Shown in pieces: positions 8,820-17,545 of a stretch of DNA of 64,000 nucleotides; position 1 is the stretch's first letter, and each line of letters starts with the position of its first letter. A model generated the notes under the pieces. The model saw nothing but the letters and a program-made list of their open reading frames with translations. It was not told the DNA's origin and ran no database searches. A program made the translations under genes and the position numbers. Origin of the DNA: JAFGNV01 sp964612485 (GTDB lineage Bacteria > Chloroflexota > Anaerolineae > 4572-78 > J111); NCBI GenBank assembly GCA_964612485.1, contig CAZTFF010000010.1, positions 50,953 to 114,952 on the forward strand. The letters are read 5' to 3'.

Positions 8820-8858
8820 GACGTTCCCGGAGCATTGGTTCCCAACGCCGGGAACGTC
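8820..8858. repeat. Intergenic hairpin, 11-bp perfect stem
   Basis: GACGTTCCCGG pairs with CCGGGAACGTC around a 17-base loop, within the 970-bp stretch between the VWA gene and the LacI promoter. The same stretch holds a smaller ATTCTTG/CAAGAAT hairpin close to the VWA start and, further right, the istA remnant; the rest shows no supported gene. Confidence 0.6.
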
Positions 8859-9318
8859 AAACTTATCTTCCAATTTAGGGGAGAAGGTGTTGCATTTCAA
8901 GCCTCAATAATGTTACATTGGGTGTTACATCCGATGCAACCGTATTAAATAGATGCAGAAGGTGTTTCAGTCAAAAAAACGTTCAGTTCATTGACAATAC
9001 ACTAGGGGAAGCTACGGCCAACCAATTCTGGCCCTCATTGTCTGTTACGCCGGGATGGGCGCGAATTTCGCTGACCGCAACCGAGGAGATGATCGATCGG
9101 GCGCTGCCCGGATTTGGGGCTGCAATGGAACAAGCGCAAACGCTGCGAGACGAACGGCCGGTGGCCCTGGTTAAGAACCCCGATTTCTAAAGCGCGACGC
9201 GGAGTGTGGTTACATAACTCTGACGAATTATTTGTGCCGGTTTCAATCTCCGAAGCGAGATTCTGTTGGTTCAGATGGTCCCTCCCCCTGCCTCTCCCAA
9301 AGGGAGGGGAGAGCGGTG

Positions 9319-9520
9319 CGGCGTTTTGTGCACCGGCTGCGGCCGGTTGAGCCGGAGGTCTTTGTGCGGGTACAGACCGTCCCGGGCGAAGAGCTACAGG
9401 TGGACCCTTCGGCTTCGCTCAGGGCAGGTCTTTACCAATGCCGGCCAGTTGTTTGACCCGCACACCGGGCGACTACGAGCGGCTTATGTGTTTGTGGCCA
9501 CCCTAACGAGTGGTGCCGGA
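9319..9520 (+). pseudogene. IS21-type transposase (istA) fragment, frameshifted by a 25-base insertion
   Basis: The frame starting at 9319 reads RRFVHRLRPVEPEVFVRVQT then PGEELQVD, and the next part, TNAGQLFDPHTGRLRAAYVF, continues in another frame from 9434. Together they match the conserved V-x-T-x-P-G-E-E-x-Q-V-D-F region of IstA. The break is caused by CCTTCGGCTTCGCTCAGGGC and a few more bases placed exactly inside the codons for the V-D-F-T stretch; removing 25 bases restores the frame. No istB and no IS ends are visible, so only a scar remains. Confidence 0.65.
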
Positions 9521-9668
9521 TGTTTATCGAATTTTTTTCTTCCCATCACACCAGCACACGATTGCGATCCCGCGTTTGGCCCGCTGTTTGACTATTAGCG
9601 GGGCGCAATGGCGTGCTGGTCTTAATGTTGAATAGCAAACTAGAAACTGATGAATTTTCGAATTTCGC

Positions 9669-9697
9669 TTGACAAGCAAAAGAATTCATGATATATT
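9669..9697 (+). promoter_or_regulatory. Sigma-70-type promoter of the LacI-family regulator
   Basis: TTGACA (9669-9674), a 17-bp spacer and TATATT (9692-9697): a near-consensus promoter about 90 bp upstream of the regulator start. The first operator begins two bases after the -10 box and so covers the expected transcription start, which points to repression by its own product. Confidence 0.85.
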
Positions 9698-9698
9698 C

Positions 9699-9714
9699 GA
9701 TAAAGCGGTTTATC
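9699..9714. promoter_or_regulatory. LacI-family operator 1, GATAAAGCGGTTTATC
   Basis: A 16-bp palindrome with the central CG and AAA/TTT arms typical for LacI-family proteins. It overlaps the start of transcription predicted from the promoter at 9669. Near-identical copies lie at 9743 and 10970. Confidence 0.85.
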
Positions 9715-9742
9715 ATCTAGGCCGCAATTTTTTATCAAAATT

Positions 9743-9758
9743 AATAAAGCGATTTATC
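9743..9758. promoter_or_regulatory. LacI-family operator 2, AATAAAGCGATTTATC
   Basis: Second copy of the operator palindrome with one changed end base, 44 bp downstream of copy 1 (about four helical turns) and 30 bp upstream of the regulator start. The spacing would place two dimers on the same DNA face, favouring looping or cooperative binding. Confidence 0.8.
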
Positions 9759-9788
9759 ATTCTTCATCAACAAAGGAACAAACTCCTG

Positions 9789-10856
9789 ATGAAACAACGT
9801 GTCCGTATTGCTGATGTTGCCAAACTTGCCGGTGTCTCCCCAGGAACCGTTTCGGCTGTTCTCAATGACCGGGTCGGCGAACAAATACGGGTTAGTCCGC
9901 AAACACAAAAACGAGTTTGGGACGCAGTTCAAGAGTTACAATATGTTGCCAATCCAGCGGCTCGGAGTTTGGCCGGTGGACGAAATCGGATGCTGGGTGT
10001 GTTCACCTACGAACCAATTTTTCCGGTTGAGCACCATAACTTTTACTATCGTTTTTTGGTGGGTATCGAATACGAAGCAGAACAAACCGGCTATGATCTG
10101 GTGCTCTTCACCAGCACAGGCGGCACCGACGGTAAACGGCGCATCTATCGCAACGATAGCAACAGGCTAATGCTAACCGATGGTGCCATCTTGTTGGGTC
10201 TCAAAGAAGATAAACAAGAACTGCAACAATTGTTACAAGAAGGGTTTCCATTTGTGTTCATTGGTCGACGTAAATTACCACAAGGAGAGATTTCTTACGT
10301 AGCCATTGATTACACCACAAGTACTGTAGAAGTAATAGAAAATATGGCAGCGCATGGGCATCGACAGCTTGTTTACCTCGGCTCACGCGAAAAGCGCCAT
10401 ACCGAACCTTCACAAGATCGCGAAACTGGCTATCGATTGGCCCATGAACAATTGAGCCTTCCCTTGAATCATGAACTCATTACTTTTTTGAAACCGGAGG
10501 AACTAACGGCTGAGATATTGCAGGTTTTTCTTGCCAAAGGCGCTACCGCTTTCATTGCTGAAGATGATGCGCTCGGACTTGCCTTGCTAGACTCAGGTGA
10601 ACAGCTACAGAAAACAGCGCCCCAGGATTTTTCGATGGCTGTATTGGGTAATCCGCTAACCTCGTCGGATGAAAATATCCCTGATTGGACCACATTTCTT
10701 GTGCCTCGACGAGAAATAGGCATAGAGGCCGTTCGATTGTTGATTCATATGTTAGCTCACCCCGATGAACCGGGACCACATCGAAAAATGCTGCCGTGCA
10801 CCTTTGTGCCGGGCAATACGGTGGGGGTAGTACCCAAAACGAATGTTTCCAAGTAA
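9789..10856 (+). CDS. LacI-family transcriptional regulator of a sugar-uptake operon
   Basis: A 355-residue repressor: N-terminal LacI helix-turn-helix (VRIADVAKLAGVSPGTVSAVLN) with hinge (VANPAARSLAGGR), then a periplasmic-binding-protein-like effector domain. The start at 9789 is chosen because the HTH begins a few residues later and AAAGGAA precedes it; the frame is open 40 codons further upstream but that part covers the promoter and operators. Three copies of a LacI-type palindrome flank the gene, two before it and one before the transporter operon, so it very likely represses itself and the downstream genes until a sugar ligand binds. The ligand is not deducible. Confidence 0.92.
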   Translation: MKQRVRIADVAKLAGVSPGTVSAVLNDRVGEQIRVSPQTQKRVWDAVQELQYVANPAARSLAGGRNRMLGVFTYEPIFPVEHHNFYYRFLVGIEYEAEQTGYDLVLFTSTGGTDGKRRIYRNDSNRLMLTDGAILLGLKEDKQELQQLLQEGFPFVFIGRRKLPQGEISYVAIDYTTSTVEVIENMAAHGHRQLVYLGSREKRHTEPSQDRETGYRLAHEQLSLPLNHELITFLKPEELTAEILQVFLAKGATAFIAEDDALGLALLDSGEQLQKTAPQDFSMAVLGNPLTSSDENIPDWTTFLVPRREIGIEAVRLLIHMLAHPDEPGPHRKMLPCTFVPGNTVGVVPKTNVSK

Positions 10857-10915
10857 TACTGTTTTTCTCAAGAAAGGAGGTTGTTAAGTATTTTTTAAGC
10901 GTTCCAACCAAGTTT

Positions 10916-10938
10916 GGTTTGCGGCAATGTCGCAAACC
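10916..10938 (+). other. Small hairpin in the leader before the binding-protein gene
   Basis: GGTTTGCG pairs with CGCAAACC around a seven-base loop, between the regulator stop and the third operator. It lacks a T-run, so termination is uncertain; it may simply separate the regulator transcript from the transporter transcript. Confidence 0.35.
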
Positions 10939-10969
10939 TCGCGCTGAAGCGAAAAATTTTTACCTATTA

Positions 10970-10985
10970 GATAAAGCGATTTATC
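10970..10985. promoter_or_regulatory. LacI-family operator 3, GATAAAGCGATTTATC
   Basis: Third copy of the operator, 36 bp upstream of the binding-protein gene. Its position directly ahead of the transporter operon ties the upstream regulator to that operon. I see no clear -35/-10 pair around it. Confidence 0.85.
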
Positions 10986-11021
10986 AAAATAAAACCAAAC
11001 TTAAAATAAAGGAGATTGACC

Positions 11022-12437
11022 ATGAATTTCAAATTGACAAAAGCCACCGTATTTGTACTTATTATTGTACTGGCTGCGTTTGTAACCGCTTGCGGCGCCG
11101 CCACCCCGGAAAAAATTGTTGAAACCGTGGTGGTAGAAAAGGAAGTACAAGTTGTGGAAACCATAATTGTTGAAAAAGAAATTGAAGGCGAAACGGTTGA
11201 GGTGGTAGTAACCGCTACTCCGGAGCCTGCTCCCGATATGAGTAGCGAGCCGGTTACTTTGCGCTTCACCGTGTGGACTGGCAGCGAAGCCCACCTGAAT
11301 ATGCTCAATGGTATTGCCGAAGCCTATCAAGAAATGCATCCCAATGTTACCGTTCAGTTTGACACTATTCCCTTTACAGACTACACATCGAAAGTAACAC
11401 TACAATTGGCCGGCAGCAACCCCCCCGATGCGGGATGGCTGCTGGAAACCTCTGCTCCTACGTTTGTCAATTCCGGTGTTTTAGCCGATTTGAAACCGGC
11501 CCTGGATAATCCCGATTATGACTACGCTGACCTGTCGGAACCGGCGATGAAACTGTGGGTCAAAGATGAAAAAGTCCTAGGAGTGCCTTTCTCCACGTCC
11601 CCGTTTATTGTTTTATTCAATCGCGACCTGTTTGAAACGGCAGGGGTTCCCTCCCCGGATGAATTGCTGGCTAACGGCGAATGGACTTGGGAAAAATTCG
11701 CCGAAGTGGCTCAGGCTATTTCAGAAGCCACCCCCACAGGCGTTTATGGTTACGACACTATGGATGGTCAGGGATACGAGTCTCGGCCCTGGCATACCTT
11801 GGTACCCATTATTCGCGGTTATGGCGGTGATGCCTGGGATGAAGCCGGTACAACTTGTCTTATGAATTCACCAGAAGCCGTGGAAGCCGTTCAACTGTAT
11901 CACGATATGGTTTTTGACACTAAAGGGGCTGTGCCTCCCGGTGAACAAGCTGATTTCTACTCCGGTTCCGCCGGAATGACCTTCGGCCAAATAAGTCGTG
12001 TTTCCAAACTGGCCGATGCCGATTTTGAGTGGGGTATCGCCCCATTGCCCAGTGGCCCAGCTGGCGAAACGCCTGTGATTGGTCAGGCAGCGGTTGTGGC
12101 GTTTAACGCCAGTCCTAACAAAGCGGTTGCCGCCGATTTCTTGGCTTTTATGACCAATAAAGAGAACACCGCCACAATGGCCCAGTTCTTCCCGCCCATC
12201 CGGGCCTCCGTTTTGGAATCGGATACGCTGGTTGAAGCTAACCCGGCAATTGCCCCAGAACAAATGCAGTATGTAGTTGACAGTATCAAGAGCGGCACCG
12301 TACTACCGTCACACGTTGAATTTTCCAAAATCGACCTGGCAGCTCGAGCCGAATTTGACAATTTGTGGTCACCCAACGCCGATGTAGAAGCCACGCTTAA
12401 TGCAATTTGTGAAACTATTTCACCCTTCATGAACTAA
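11022..12437 (+). CDS. Sugar ABC transporter substrate-binding lipoprotein
   Basis: A 471-residue extracellular binding lipoprotein of the family-1 (maltose-binding-like) class. Signal peptide with lipobox V-T-A-C24, a tether containing ETVVVEKEVQVVETIIVEKE, then the mature fold starting LRFTVWTGSEAHLNMLNGIA and including GVPFSTSPFIVLFNRDLFE and the hinge-side EWTWEKFAEVAQAI. It captures a sugar or glycoside and delivers it to the two permeases encoded next. The ATG at 11022 has AAGGAG eight bases upstream. No ATPase gene is present in the operon; a shared MsmK/UgpC-type ATPase elsewhere is the usual solution. Confidence 0.92.
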   Translation: MNFKLTKATVFVLIIVLAAFVTACGAATPEKIVETVVVEKEVQVVETIIVEKEIEGETVEVVVTATPEPAPDMSSEPVTLRFTVWTGSEAHLNMLNGIAEAYQEMHPNVTVQFDTIPFTDYTSKVTLQLAGSNPPDAGWLLETSAPTFVNSGVLADLKPALDNPDYDYADLSEPAMKLWVKDEKVLGVPFSTSPFIVLFNRDLFETAGVPSPDELLANGEWTWEKFAEVAQAISEATPTGVYGYDTMDGQGYESRPWHTLVPIIRGYGGDAWDEAGTTCLMNSPEAVEAVQLYHDMVFDTKGAVPPGEQADFYSGSAGMTFGQISRVSKLADADFEWGIAPLPSGPAGETPVIGQAAVVAFNASPNKAVAADFLAFMTNKENTATMAQFFPPIRASVLESDTLVEANPAIAPEQMQYVVDSIKSGTVLPSHVEFSKIDLAARAEFDNLWSPNADVEATLNAICETISPFMN

Positions 12438-12454
12438 CCAGTTTTTTATCCAGA

Positions 12455-12483
12455 CAGGGGTGTGATCGAGTGTCACACCCCTG
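12455..12483 (+). other. Intercistronic hairpin, 11-bp perfect stem
   Basis: CAGGGGTGTGA pairs with TCACACCCCTG around a seven-base loop, directly after the binding-protein stop and 24 bp before the first permease. Such hairpins commonly protect the upstream message so that binding protein exceeds permease; no T-run is present. Confidence 0.6.
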
Positions 12484-12506
12484 CTAGATATAAAAGAGAG
12501 TATGGT

Positions 12507-13469
12507 ATGACCGCATTAATGAAACCTAGCACAACGGAATTCAGTATGGATGCTAACAAAAAAAGTAAGGGTCTCTTTAGGGGGCTATCCCAAGCTCGTT
12601 TAGATGAACTGTACGGATACTTCTTCATTGCCCCCCAAATGATAGGGTTTCTGGTGTTTGTTGTTGGTCCGCTGGTGGCCGTAATTATCTACAGCTTTCA
12701 AGAGCGAAACCTGCTCACCGGAGAAGTAATTTTGGTTGGGGTGGAGAATTACTTCAATATGTTTTATAAAGATCAGCTTTTTGACAAGGTTGTACTCAAC
12801 AGCCTGATTTTCACCCTTGGTCTGGTACCCTTGAATGTTGCCCTGTCTCTGGGATTAGCTATAGCCCTCACCAGCCAATTTCGCGGCAGCACAATATTTA
12901 GAACCGTTTTTTTCGCTCCGGTTGTAACTTCGGCTGTAGCCTGGGCCATTGTTTGGAAATTTATGCTACAACATGAAAGTGGCACGGTTAACCAGTATTT
13001 GGCCCTAATAGGTATTGATGGCCCAAATTGGCTGCGAGAACCTGCTTGGGCCATGGTGTCAGTTATCTTCACCCGGGCCCTAAAAAACATGGGGCTGAAC
13101 ATGATCATCTTTATGGCTGCCTTGCTTGCTCTACCAAAAACCTACAACGAAGCGGCTGTGGTAGACGGGGCTAACGGGTGGCAAATCTTCAGGCACATCA
13201 CCTTGCCGTTATTGGCCCCCACCACGCTAATGGTGATCATCATCACCGTCATAGGATCCCTCAAAGTCTTTGACCACATTGTATTATTGACCGGCGGCGG
13301 CCCCGCTAATGCAACCATGGTGTTGGTCAACTATATTTACCACCAGGGTTTTCAATTCTTTGAAACAGGGTACGCCAGCGCATTGGCCGTTATCCTTTTC
13401 TTGATAACGCTTATCCTGACCCTGATTCAATGGTCATTACGCCGGAGGTTTGTTTATCATGAGCAATAA
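12507..13469 (+). CDS. Sugar ABC transporter permease, MalF/UgpA-type
   Basis: A 320-residue inner-membrane subunit with six predicted helices. The cytoplasmic EAA loop is visible as EAAVVDGANGWQIFRHITLPLL, the contact point for the ATPase. The first helix reads MIGFLVFVVGPLVAVIIYSF. The start is set at the ATG at 12507 (MTALMKPS) with AGAGAG upstream; an earlier in-frame start would lie within the intercistronic hairpin. Second gene of the LacI-controlled operon; its 3' end overlaps the next permease by 11 bp. Confidence 0.92.
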   Translation: MTALMKPSTTEFSMDANKKSKGLFRGLSQARLDELYGYFFIAPQMIGFLVFVVGPLVAVIIYSFQERNLLTGEVILVGVENYFNMFYKDQLFDKVVLNSLIFTLGLVPLNVALSLGLAIALTSQFRGSTIFRTVFFAPVVTSAVAWAIVWKFMLQHESGTVNQYLALIGIDGPNWLREPAWAMVSVIFTRALKNMGLNMIIFMAALLALPKTYNEAAVVDGANGWQIFRHITLPLLAPTTLMVIIITVIGSLKVFDHIVLLTGGGPANATMVLVNYIYHQGFQFFETGYASALAVILFLITLILTLIQWSLRRRFVYHEQ

Positions 13470-14346
13470 CACCCAAGTATTATCCCGATCCGCCGTATCC
13501 GGCAGAAGTTTAGATAGACGATGGTTGAACAAAGTCATATTGTATCTGATCTTGATCATACTGGCCGTTCCCTTTGTGTTTCCATTTTGGTGGATGATCA
13601 TGAGTTCATTCAAATCAGCAAACGAGATTTTTGCGTTTCCTCCCCAACTTTTACCGGAAACATGGCGCGTGGAAAACTTCCTTGAGGCATTCCAATACCA
13701 ACCCTTTGCCCGTCACTATTTTAATAGTGTATACATCTCTACGCTGGTAACGATAGGTACCATATTTGTTGCTTCGCTGTCCGGCTACGCCTTTGCCCGA
13801 ATCCGTTTTCGGGGTAGTAATTTTCTTTTTATCCTGTTGTTAAGTTCACTGATGATGCCCATAGAGGTAACCATTATTCCCAACTTTTTCCTGATGAAGT
13901 ATTTCAATTTTATCGATACCCACCTGCCCCTTATTCTCATTCCCTTGCTGGGGGCCGGTAGCGTGCTGGGCACGTTTATGATGCGGCAATTCTATCTCTC
14001 CCTTCCCGAAGAGATCGAAGACGCCGCCCGCATCGACGGATTGAATCGATTCGGCATTTATTGGCACATCGCCTTGCCGCTGGGAAAATCGGCTATTGGG
14101 GCTGTTGCCATCCTGACATTCCTCTATAGCTGGAACTCATATCTTGAACCCCTGGTTTTTGTCGATGACCTGAACCTGTTCACCCTGCCACTGTCGCTCA
14201 ATAATTTTAACGACGCATATGGCCTGCCTTTATGGAACTTACAGTTAGCGGCAACCACGCTATCCGTAGTTCCCATTTTAGTGATCTACATTGTCGCCCA
14301 AAAACAATTTGTAGAAAGCCTGGCCTTGTCTGGCATTAAGGGTTAG
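13459..14346 (+). CDS. Sugar ABC transporter permease, MalG/UgpE-type
   Basis: A 295-residue partner permease with six helices and the EAA loop EEIEDAARIDGLNRFGIYWH. It starts within the end of the preceding permease gene; GGAGG lies ten bases upstream of the chosen ATG at 13459. The overlap suggests translational coupling of the two subunits, which form the heterodimeric channel. Ends with the conserved FVESLALSGIKG tail of this group. Confidence 0.93.
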   Translation: MSNNTQVLSRSAVSGRSLDRRWLNKVILYLILIILAVPFVFPFWWMIMSSFKSANEIFAFPPQLLPETWRVENFLEAFQYQPFARHYFNSVYISTLVTIGTIFVASLSGYAFARIRFRGSNFLFILLLSSLMMPIEVTIIPNFFLMKYFNFIDTHLPLILIPLLGAGSVLGTFMMRQFYLSLPEEIEDAARIDGLNRFGIYWHIALPLGKSAIGAVAILTFLYSWNSYLEPLVFVDDLNLFTLPLSLNNFNDAYGLPLWNLQLAATTLSVVPILVIYIVAQKQFVESLALSGIKG

Positions 14347-14421
14347 TTCTGAATCAGCCATCATAAGCAAGCGAACCACTAACACCAAAACAACTTATCC
14401 CGATTATGGTAGAGGACACTG

Positions 14422-16044
14422 ATGAAAGAAAAACAGACCGATATTCTCATAGTTGGCGCGGGAATGGGAGGCGTAGCCGGTGCGCTGGCGGCACTCCGTT
14501 TAGGCAAACGCGTCATTTTAACCGAAGAAACTGACTGGGTTGGGGGACAACTCACTACTCAACTTGTCCCGCCCGATGAAAATCCCTGGATTGACAGTCA
14601 CAATACCGGCTGCACAGCCAGCTATCGCCAATTGCGTGAGGGCATTCGCCACTACTACCGGCGCAACTATCCCCTAAAGGATGAAATCAAGGCTCGGGCC
14701 GTATTTAACCCGGGGATGGGCAACGTTAGCCCGCTGTGCCACGAACCACGCGTTGCGCTGGCAGTGATGCAAGCGATGCTGGCCCCTTACATTTCAACTC
14801 GACAACTTCAAATACTATTCAGACACAAGCCTATTGCTGCTGAAACTGATGGCGATGCCGTTAAAACGGTGGCATTACTGAATGAGTTGAGTGGCGACCA
14901 GGTTATAATCCACGCCCCCTACATCATTGATGCCACCGAGTTGGGTGACCTGCTTGAGTTAGCTAATGTGGAACACGTAATTGGCGCGGAAAGTCAGGCC
15001 CAAACCAGCGAACTTCACGCGCTGGAGGGGGATGCTGATCCCCTTGACCAGCAATCTCATTCCTGGTGCTTCGCCCTCGACTACTTGCCCGACGAAGATC
15101 ATACCATCGACAAACCTCAAGATTACAATTTTTGGACTCAGTACAAGGCCGATTTCTGGCCTGACAAAATGCTAAGTTGGATCACCTCCGATCCCATCAC
15201 GTTAGAGCCGGTTTACCGCCCCATCTTTAATAGCCCCACCGATGACGAAAACGGTGCAGACTTGTGGCATTATCGGCGCATCGCCTACCGGCCATTCTAT
15301 CCTGAGGGCTTTTATCGCAGCGATATTGTGGTGGTCAACTGGCCGCAATTGGATTACTGGCTGGGGCAATTGGTCGGCGTATCGGAAGAAGAGAAGCAGA
15401 AGAGTTTGCGCGGGGCAAAGCAGTTGAGCCTGTCACTGCTCTACTGGATGCAGACGGAAGCCCCCCGGCCTGATGGTGGACAAGGCTACCCCGGCTTACG
15501 TTTGCGTGGTGATGTCGCCGGTACTGATAGCCTGGCCAAGCAACCCTACATCCGCGAAGGGCGACGCATTAAAGCCGAGTTTACTATTGTGGAAGAGCAT
15601 GTTGGCGTGGAAGCTCGCGGTAATTTGATAGGCGCGGAGGAATTCTTTGACACTGTAGGGATTGGCAGTTACCGTATCGATCTACATCCCAGTTACCGCC
15701 GCAATTATCTTGACGTCAACAACTGGCCCTTCCAAATTCCGTTGGGCGCACTCCTGCCACAGCGCGTTGAAAATCTGCTGCCGGCCAACAAAAATATCGG
15801 TGCCACGCACATTACCAACGGCTGTTACCGGCTGCACCCTGTTGAGTGGAATATCGGTGAGGCTGCCGGGGCGCTGGCCGCCTACTGTCTCACCAAAAAT
15901 TTGGCCCCTCGGCAAGTCCGCAACACGCCGAATTTATTAGCCGATTTTCAATCGCTCTTAGCTGAGACACTCGATTTTGAACTCGCCTGGCCGGAACCAC
16001 TTCGATCAACCTCAAGAGAAAAGAACGATCCGTTGGGGATTTAG
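14422..16044 (+). CDS. FAD-dependent oxidoreductase (FAD_oxidored family)
   Basis: A 540-residue flavoprotein with a Rossmann FAD motif at the N-terminus (DILIVGAGMGGVAGALAALR) followed by TEETDWVGGQLTTQLVPPDE, the pattern of the FAD-dependent oxidoreductase family often found beside sugar ABC transporters. The C-terminal part carries ANKNIGATHITNGCYRLHPVEWNIGEAAGALA. Its place as last gene of the LacI operon suggests it oxidises the imported sugar or a derivative, but the substrate is unknown. A rho-independent terminator follows 22 bp after the stop. Confidence 0.85.
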   Translation: MKEKQTDILIVGAGMGGVAGALAALRLGKRVILTEETDWVGGQLTTQLVPPDENPWIDSHNTGCTASYRQLREGIRHYYRRNYPLKDEIKARAVFNPGMGNVSPLCHEPRVALAVMQAMLAPYISTRQLQILFRHKPIAAETDGDAVKTVALLNELSGDQVIIHAPYIIDATELGDLLELANVEHVIGAESQAQTSELHALEGDADPLDQQSHSWCFALDYLPDEDHTIDKPQDYNFWTQYKADFWPDKMLSWITSDPITLEPVYRPIFNSPTDDENGADLWHYRRIAYRPFYPEGFYRSDIVVVNWPQLDYWLGQLVGVSEEEKQKSLRGAKQLSLSLLYWMQTEAPRPDGGQGYPGLRLRGDVAGTDSLAKQPYIREGRRIKAEFTIVEEHVGVEARGNLIGAEEFFDTVGIGSYRIDLHPSYRRNYLDVNNWPFQIPLGALLPQRVENLLPANKNIGATHITNGCYRLHPVEWNIGEAAGALAAYCLTKNLAPRQVRNTPNLLADFQSLLAETLDFELAWPEPLRSTSREKNDPLGI

Positions 16045-16065
16045 CCAATAATACAAAAAAATACG

Positions 16066-16101
16066 AGAGGTGCTATCCTTCCAAGGATAGCACCTCTTTT
16101 T
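16066..16101 (+). terminator. Rho-independent terminator of the LacI-controlled operon
   Basis: Perfect 15-bp stem AGAGGTGCTATCCTT / AAGGATAGCACCTCT with a two-base loop and a TTTTT tail, directly behind the FAD oxidoreductase gene. Confidence 0.95.
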
Positions 16102-16168
16102 GATCAGTGATCCGAGCAAAAAAGTAATATAACGATTCGGTATGTGCCGCCCGCTCCGAACCATTGTA

Positions 16169-16564
16169 TCAAAACCCACTTACCCACGCAAGCCGACACA
16201 CAAGAAAAAGCGCGGCTCTTGGGGTCGGACACGCCGGGTAAAGGCGGCAGGTGCCAAGTGACAGGGGGCAGGAGGGGACAGCCACGGTCCGGCTCGTTCC
16301 CTCATCCCATACAATTTCCGTATGCAGTTCACCCATTCCAAACGGCCATGCCACGGCCATGTTCGGCTGTGGATAGGTTGCCGCCGAGGTGATAACGACG
16401 CGTTTTATGCGCTCAGGATGCGTCACTACAAAACGCCCGGTGAATTGCCCGCCCGCTGAATGCCCGTACAAATAAAATGGCTCATCTTCCAGCCCGCAGG
16501 CTTGCTGATGTCCTTTGACCAAACGCAACACCCACTCATCGGCCCCAATCTCCCGCCCGAACAA
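16169..16564 (-). pseudogene. Truncated alpha/beta-hydrolase (serine esterase/depolymerase-like)
   Basis: Only a middle piece of an alpha/beta hydrolase is left. It contains the nucleophile elbow YLYGHSAGGQFTGRF and the following VVTHPERIKRVVITSAATYP, but the reading frame has no upstream oxyanion-hole region and loses homology after about 16295, where it runs into unrelated sequence (ending in a Cys/Pro-rich tail). The catalytic Asp and His regions are absent. It is best read as a decayed gene in an accessory region filled with transposase scars. Confidence 0.65.
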
Positions 16565-16676
16565 ACCACGATACCCGGATTTATCTTAATCCCGCGTTAT
16601 AACCGACCGACGCCCAGTTGCCTGCCGGCCTTAACAAACCCTGGTTTTGATCATTCGATCTTGAGTTGCTTTCGTG

Positions 16677-16817
16677 CAAGCGGCCCGGCAATACCAACAA
16701 ACCGATGAGTTCAAGATCAGGTACAAAAAACGAGGCGGAATTGAAGGCACCATTTTAGATGGCGCCGTTGTCCCACCGCTTGCCTCCCAACTTGGCGACC
16801 ATAATGAAAACAGCTAG
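16677..16817 (+). pseudogene. Transposase scar, IS1182-like C-terminal fragment
   Basis: One frame reads AARQYQQTDEFKIRYKKRGG followed by IEGT, which resembles the conserved R-x-Q-x-T-x-E-F-x-x-x-Y-x-x-R-x-G-I-E-G-T segment of IS1182-type transposases. Homology stops abruptly after I-E-G-T and the frame ends at 16817, overlapping the 3' end of the ThuA-like gene by 4 bases. Too short for firm family assignment. Confidence 0.4.
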
Positions 16818-17443
16818 CTTCTTCCACACCAATGCAAGGCGTTGAGCAATAATCTTCGGAAGGAGGGATGTACCCATCCTTCTTCATTATGACTAGGAGT
16901 CATCACACAGACCCGACCATCGCCTTCAGTACGGGTCCAACCACCAGGCTGAACACCATGTTCCGAGGACGTAGTCATAAAAATATCCGCTTGAGGATCA
17001 TCCACTGTAACAAAATAGTGTTCGTCGGTCAGGGTAAACGATATACTTCCTCTGGTAAATGGATGACCATCTTTTAGATCCACTGTAACCGGACATTGAT
17101 CCGGATGCCCAACGAAAGCCCCCCCAACCAACCCCCGCAATACAGACATCTGTTCATATCCTACCAACCCAGAGTGAATCACCAACAGACCACTTCCCTG
17201 ACGGACATGATCCAAAAAGCTCTTCTCAATCTTATCCGTTACCCAGAGACGTTCATCAGTTTCCGAAACATGGTTTGCTTTAGCCAGTATCACCAATGGA
17301 TATTCAGACATCTGTTCAACGGACCGTTCATCAGCGCGGTCAATCCAATCGAACTGAAAGCCACTGTCTTCCAATTCCTCCAACCCTGTACGGACTATAT
17401 GCGTGGGGTGCCACGTATCACCGCTGAAAACCAAAGCGCGCAT
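16814..17443 (-). CDS. ThuA-like domain protein
   Basis: A 209-residue protein of the ThuA (trehalose-utilisation-like) family, which has a class I glutamine-amidotransferase-like fold. It starts RALVFSGDTWHPTHIVRTGL, has the GSGLLVIHSGL strand-turn with histidine, then HPFTRGSISFTLTDEHYF, the metal/substrate H-P-x-x-x-G and D-E-H-Y/F motifs of the family. Members act on sugars or sugar derivatives but the reaction is poorly defined. AAAGGA precedes the ATG. It lies just beyond the attC-like site and next to IS scars, so it may be part of a mobile cassette. Confidence 0.75.
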   Translation of the reverse strand: MRALVFSGDTWHPTHIVRTGLEELEDSGFQFDWIDRADERSVEQMSEYPLVILAKANHVSETDERLWVTDKIEKSFLDHVRQGSGLLVIHSGLVGYEQMSVLRGLVGGAFVGHPDQCPVTVDLKDGHPFTRGSISFTLTDEHYFVTVDDPQADIFMTTSSEHGVQPGGWTRTEGDGRVCVMTPSHNEEGWVHPSFRRLLLNALHWCGRS

Positions 17444-17545
17444 GGAATCCTTTCTATAACCTGCCCTGACTCAAGAACCCAACTCGGTAAGGCCCCTCCA
17501 ATTCGAAGACCTTTATATAGAGAGAGGCTCGCTTTAAGAAAAGCC

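Noticed and set aside
8918..9190. 90-codon plus-strand ORF ending in DERPVALVKNPDF
   Set aside because: May be a scar of a lost gene, but I cannot name a family, there is no start signal, and it lies in a stretch of decayed DNA.
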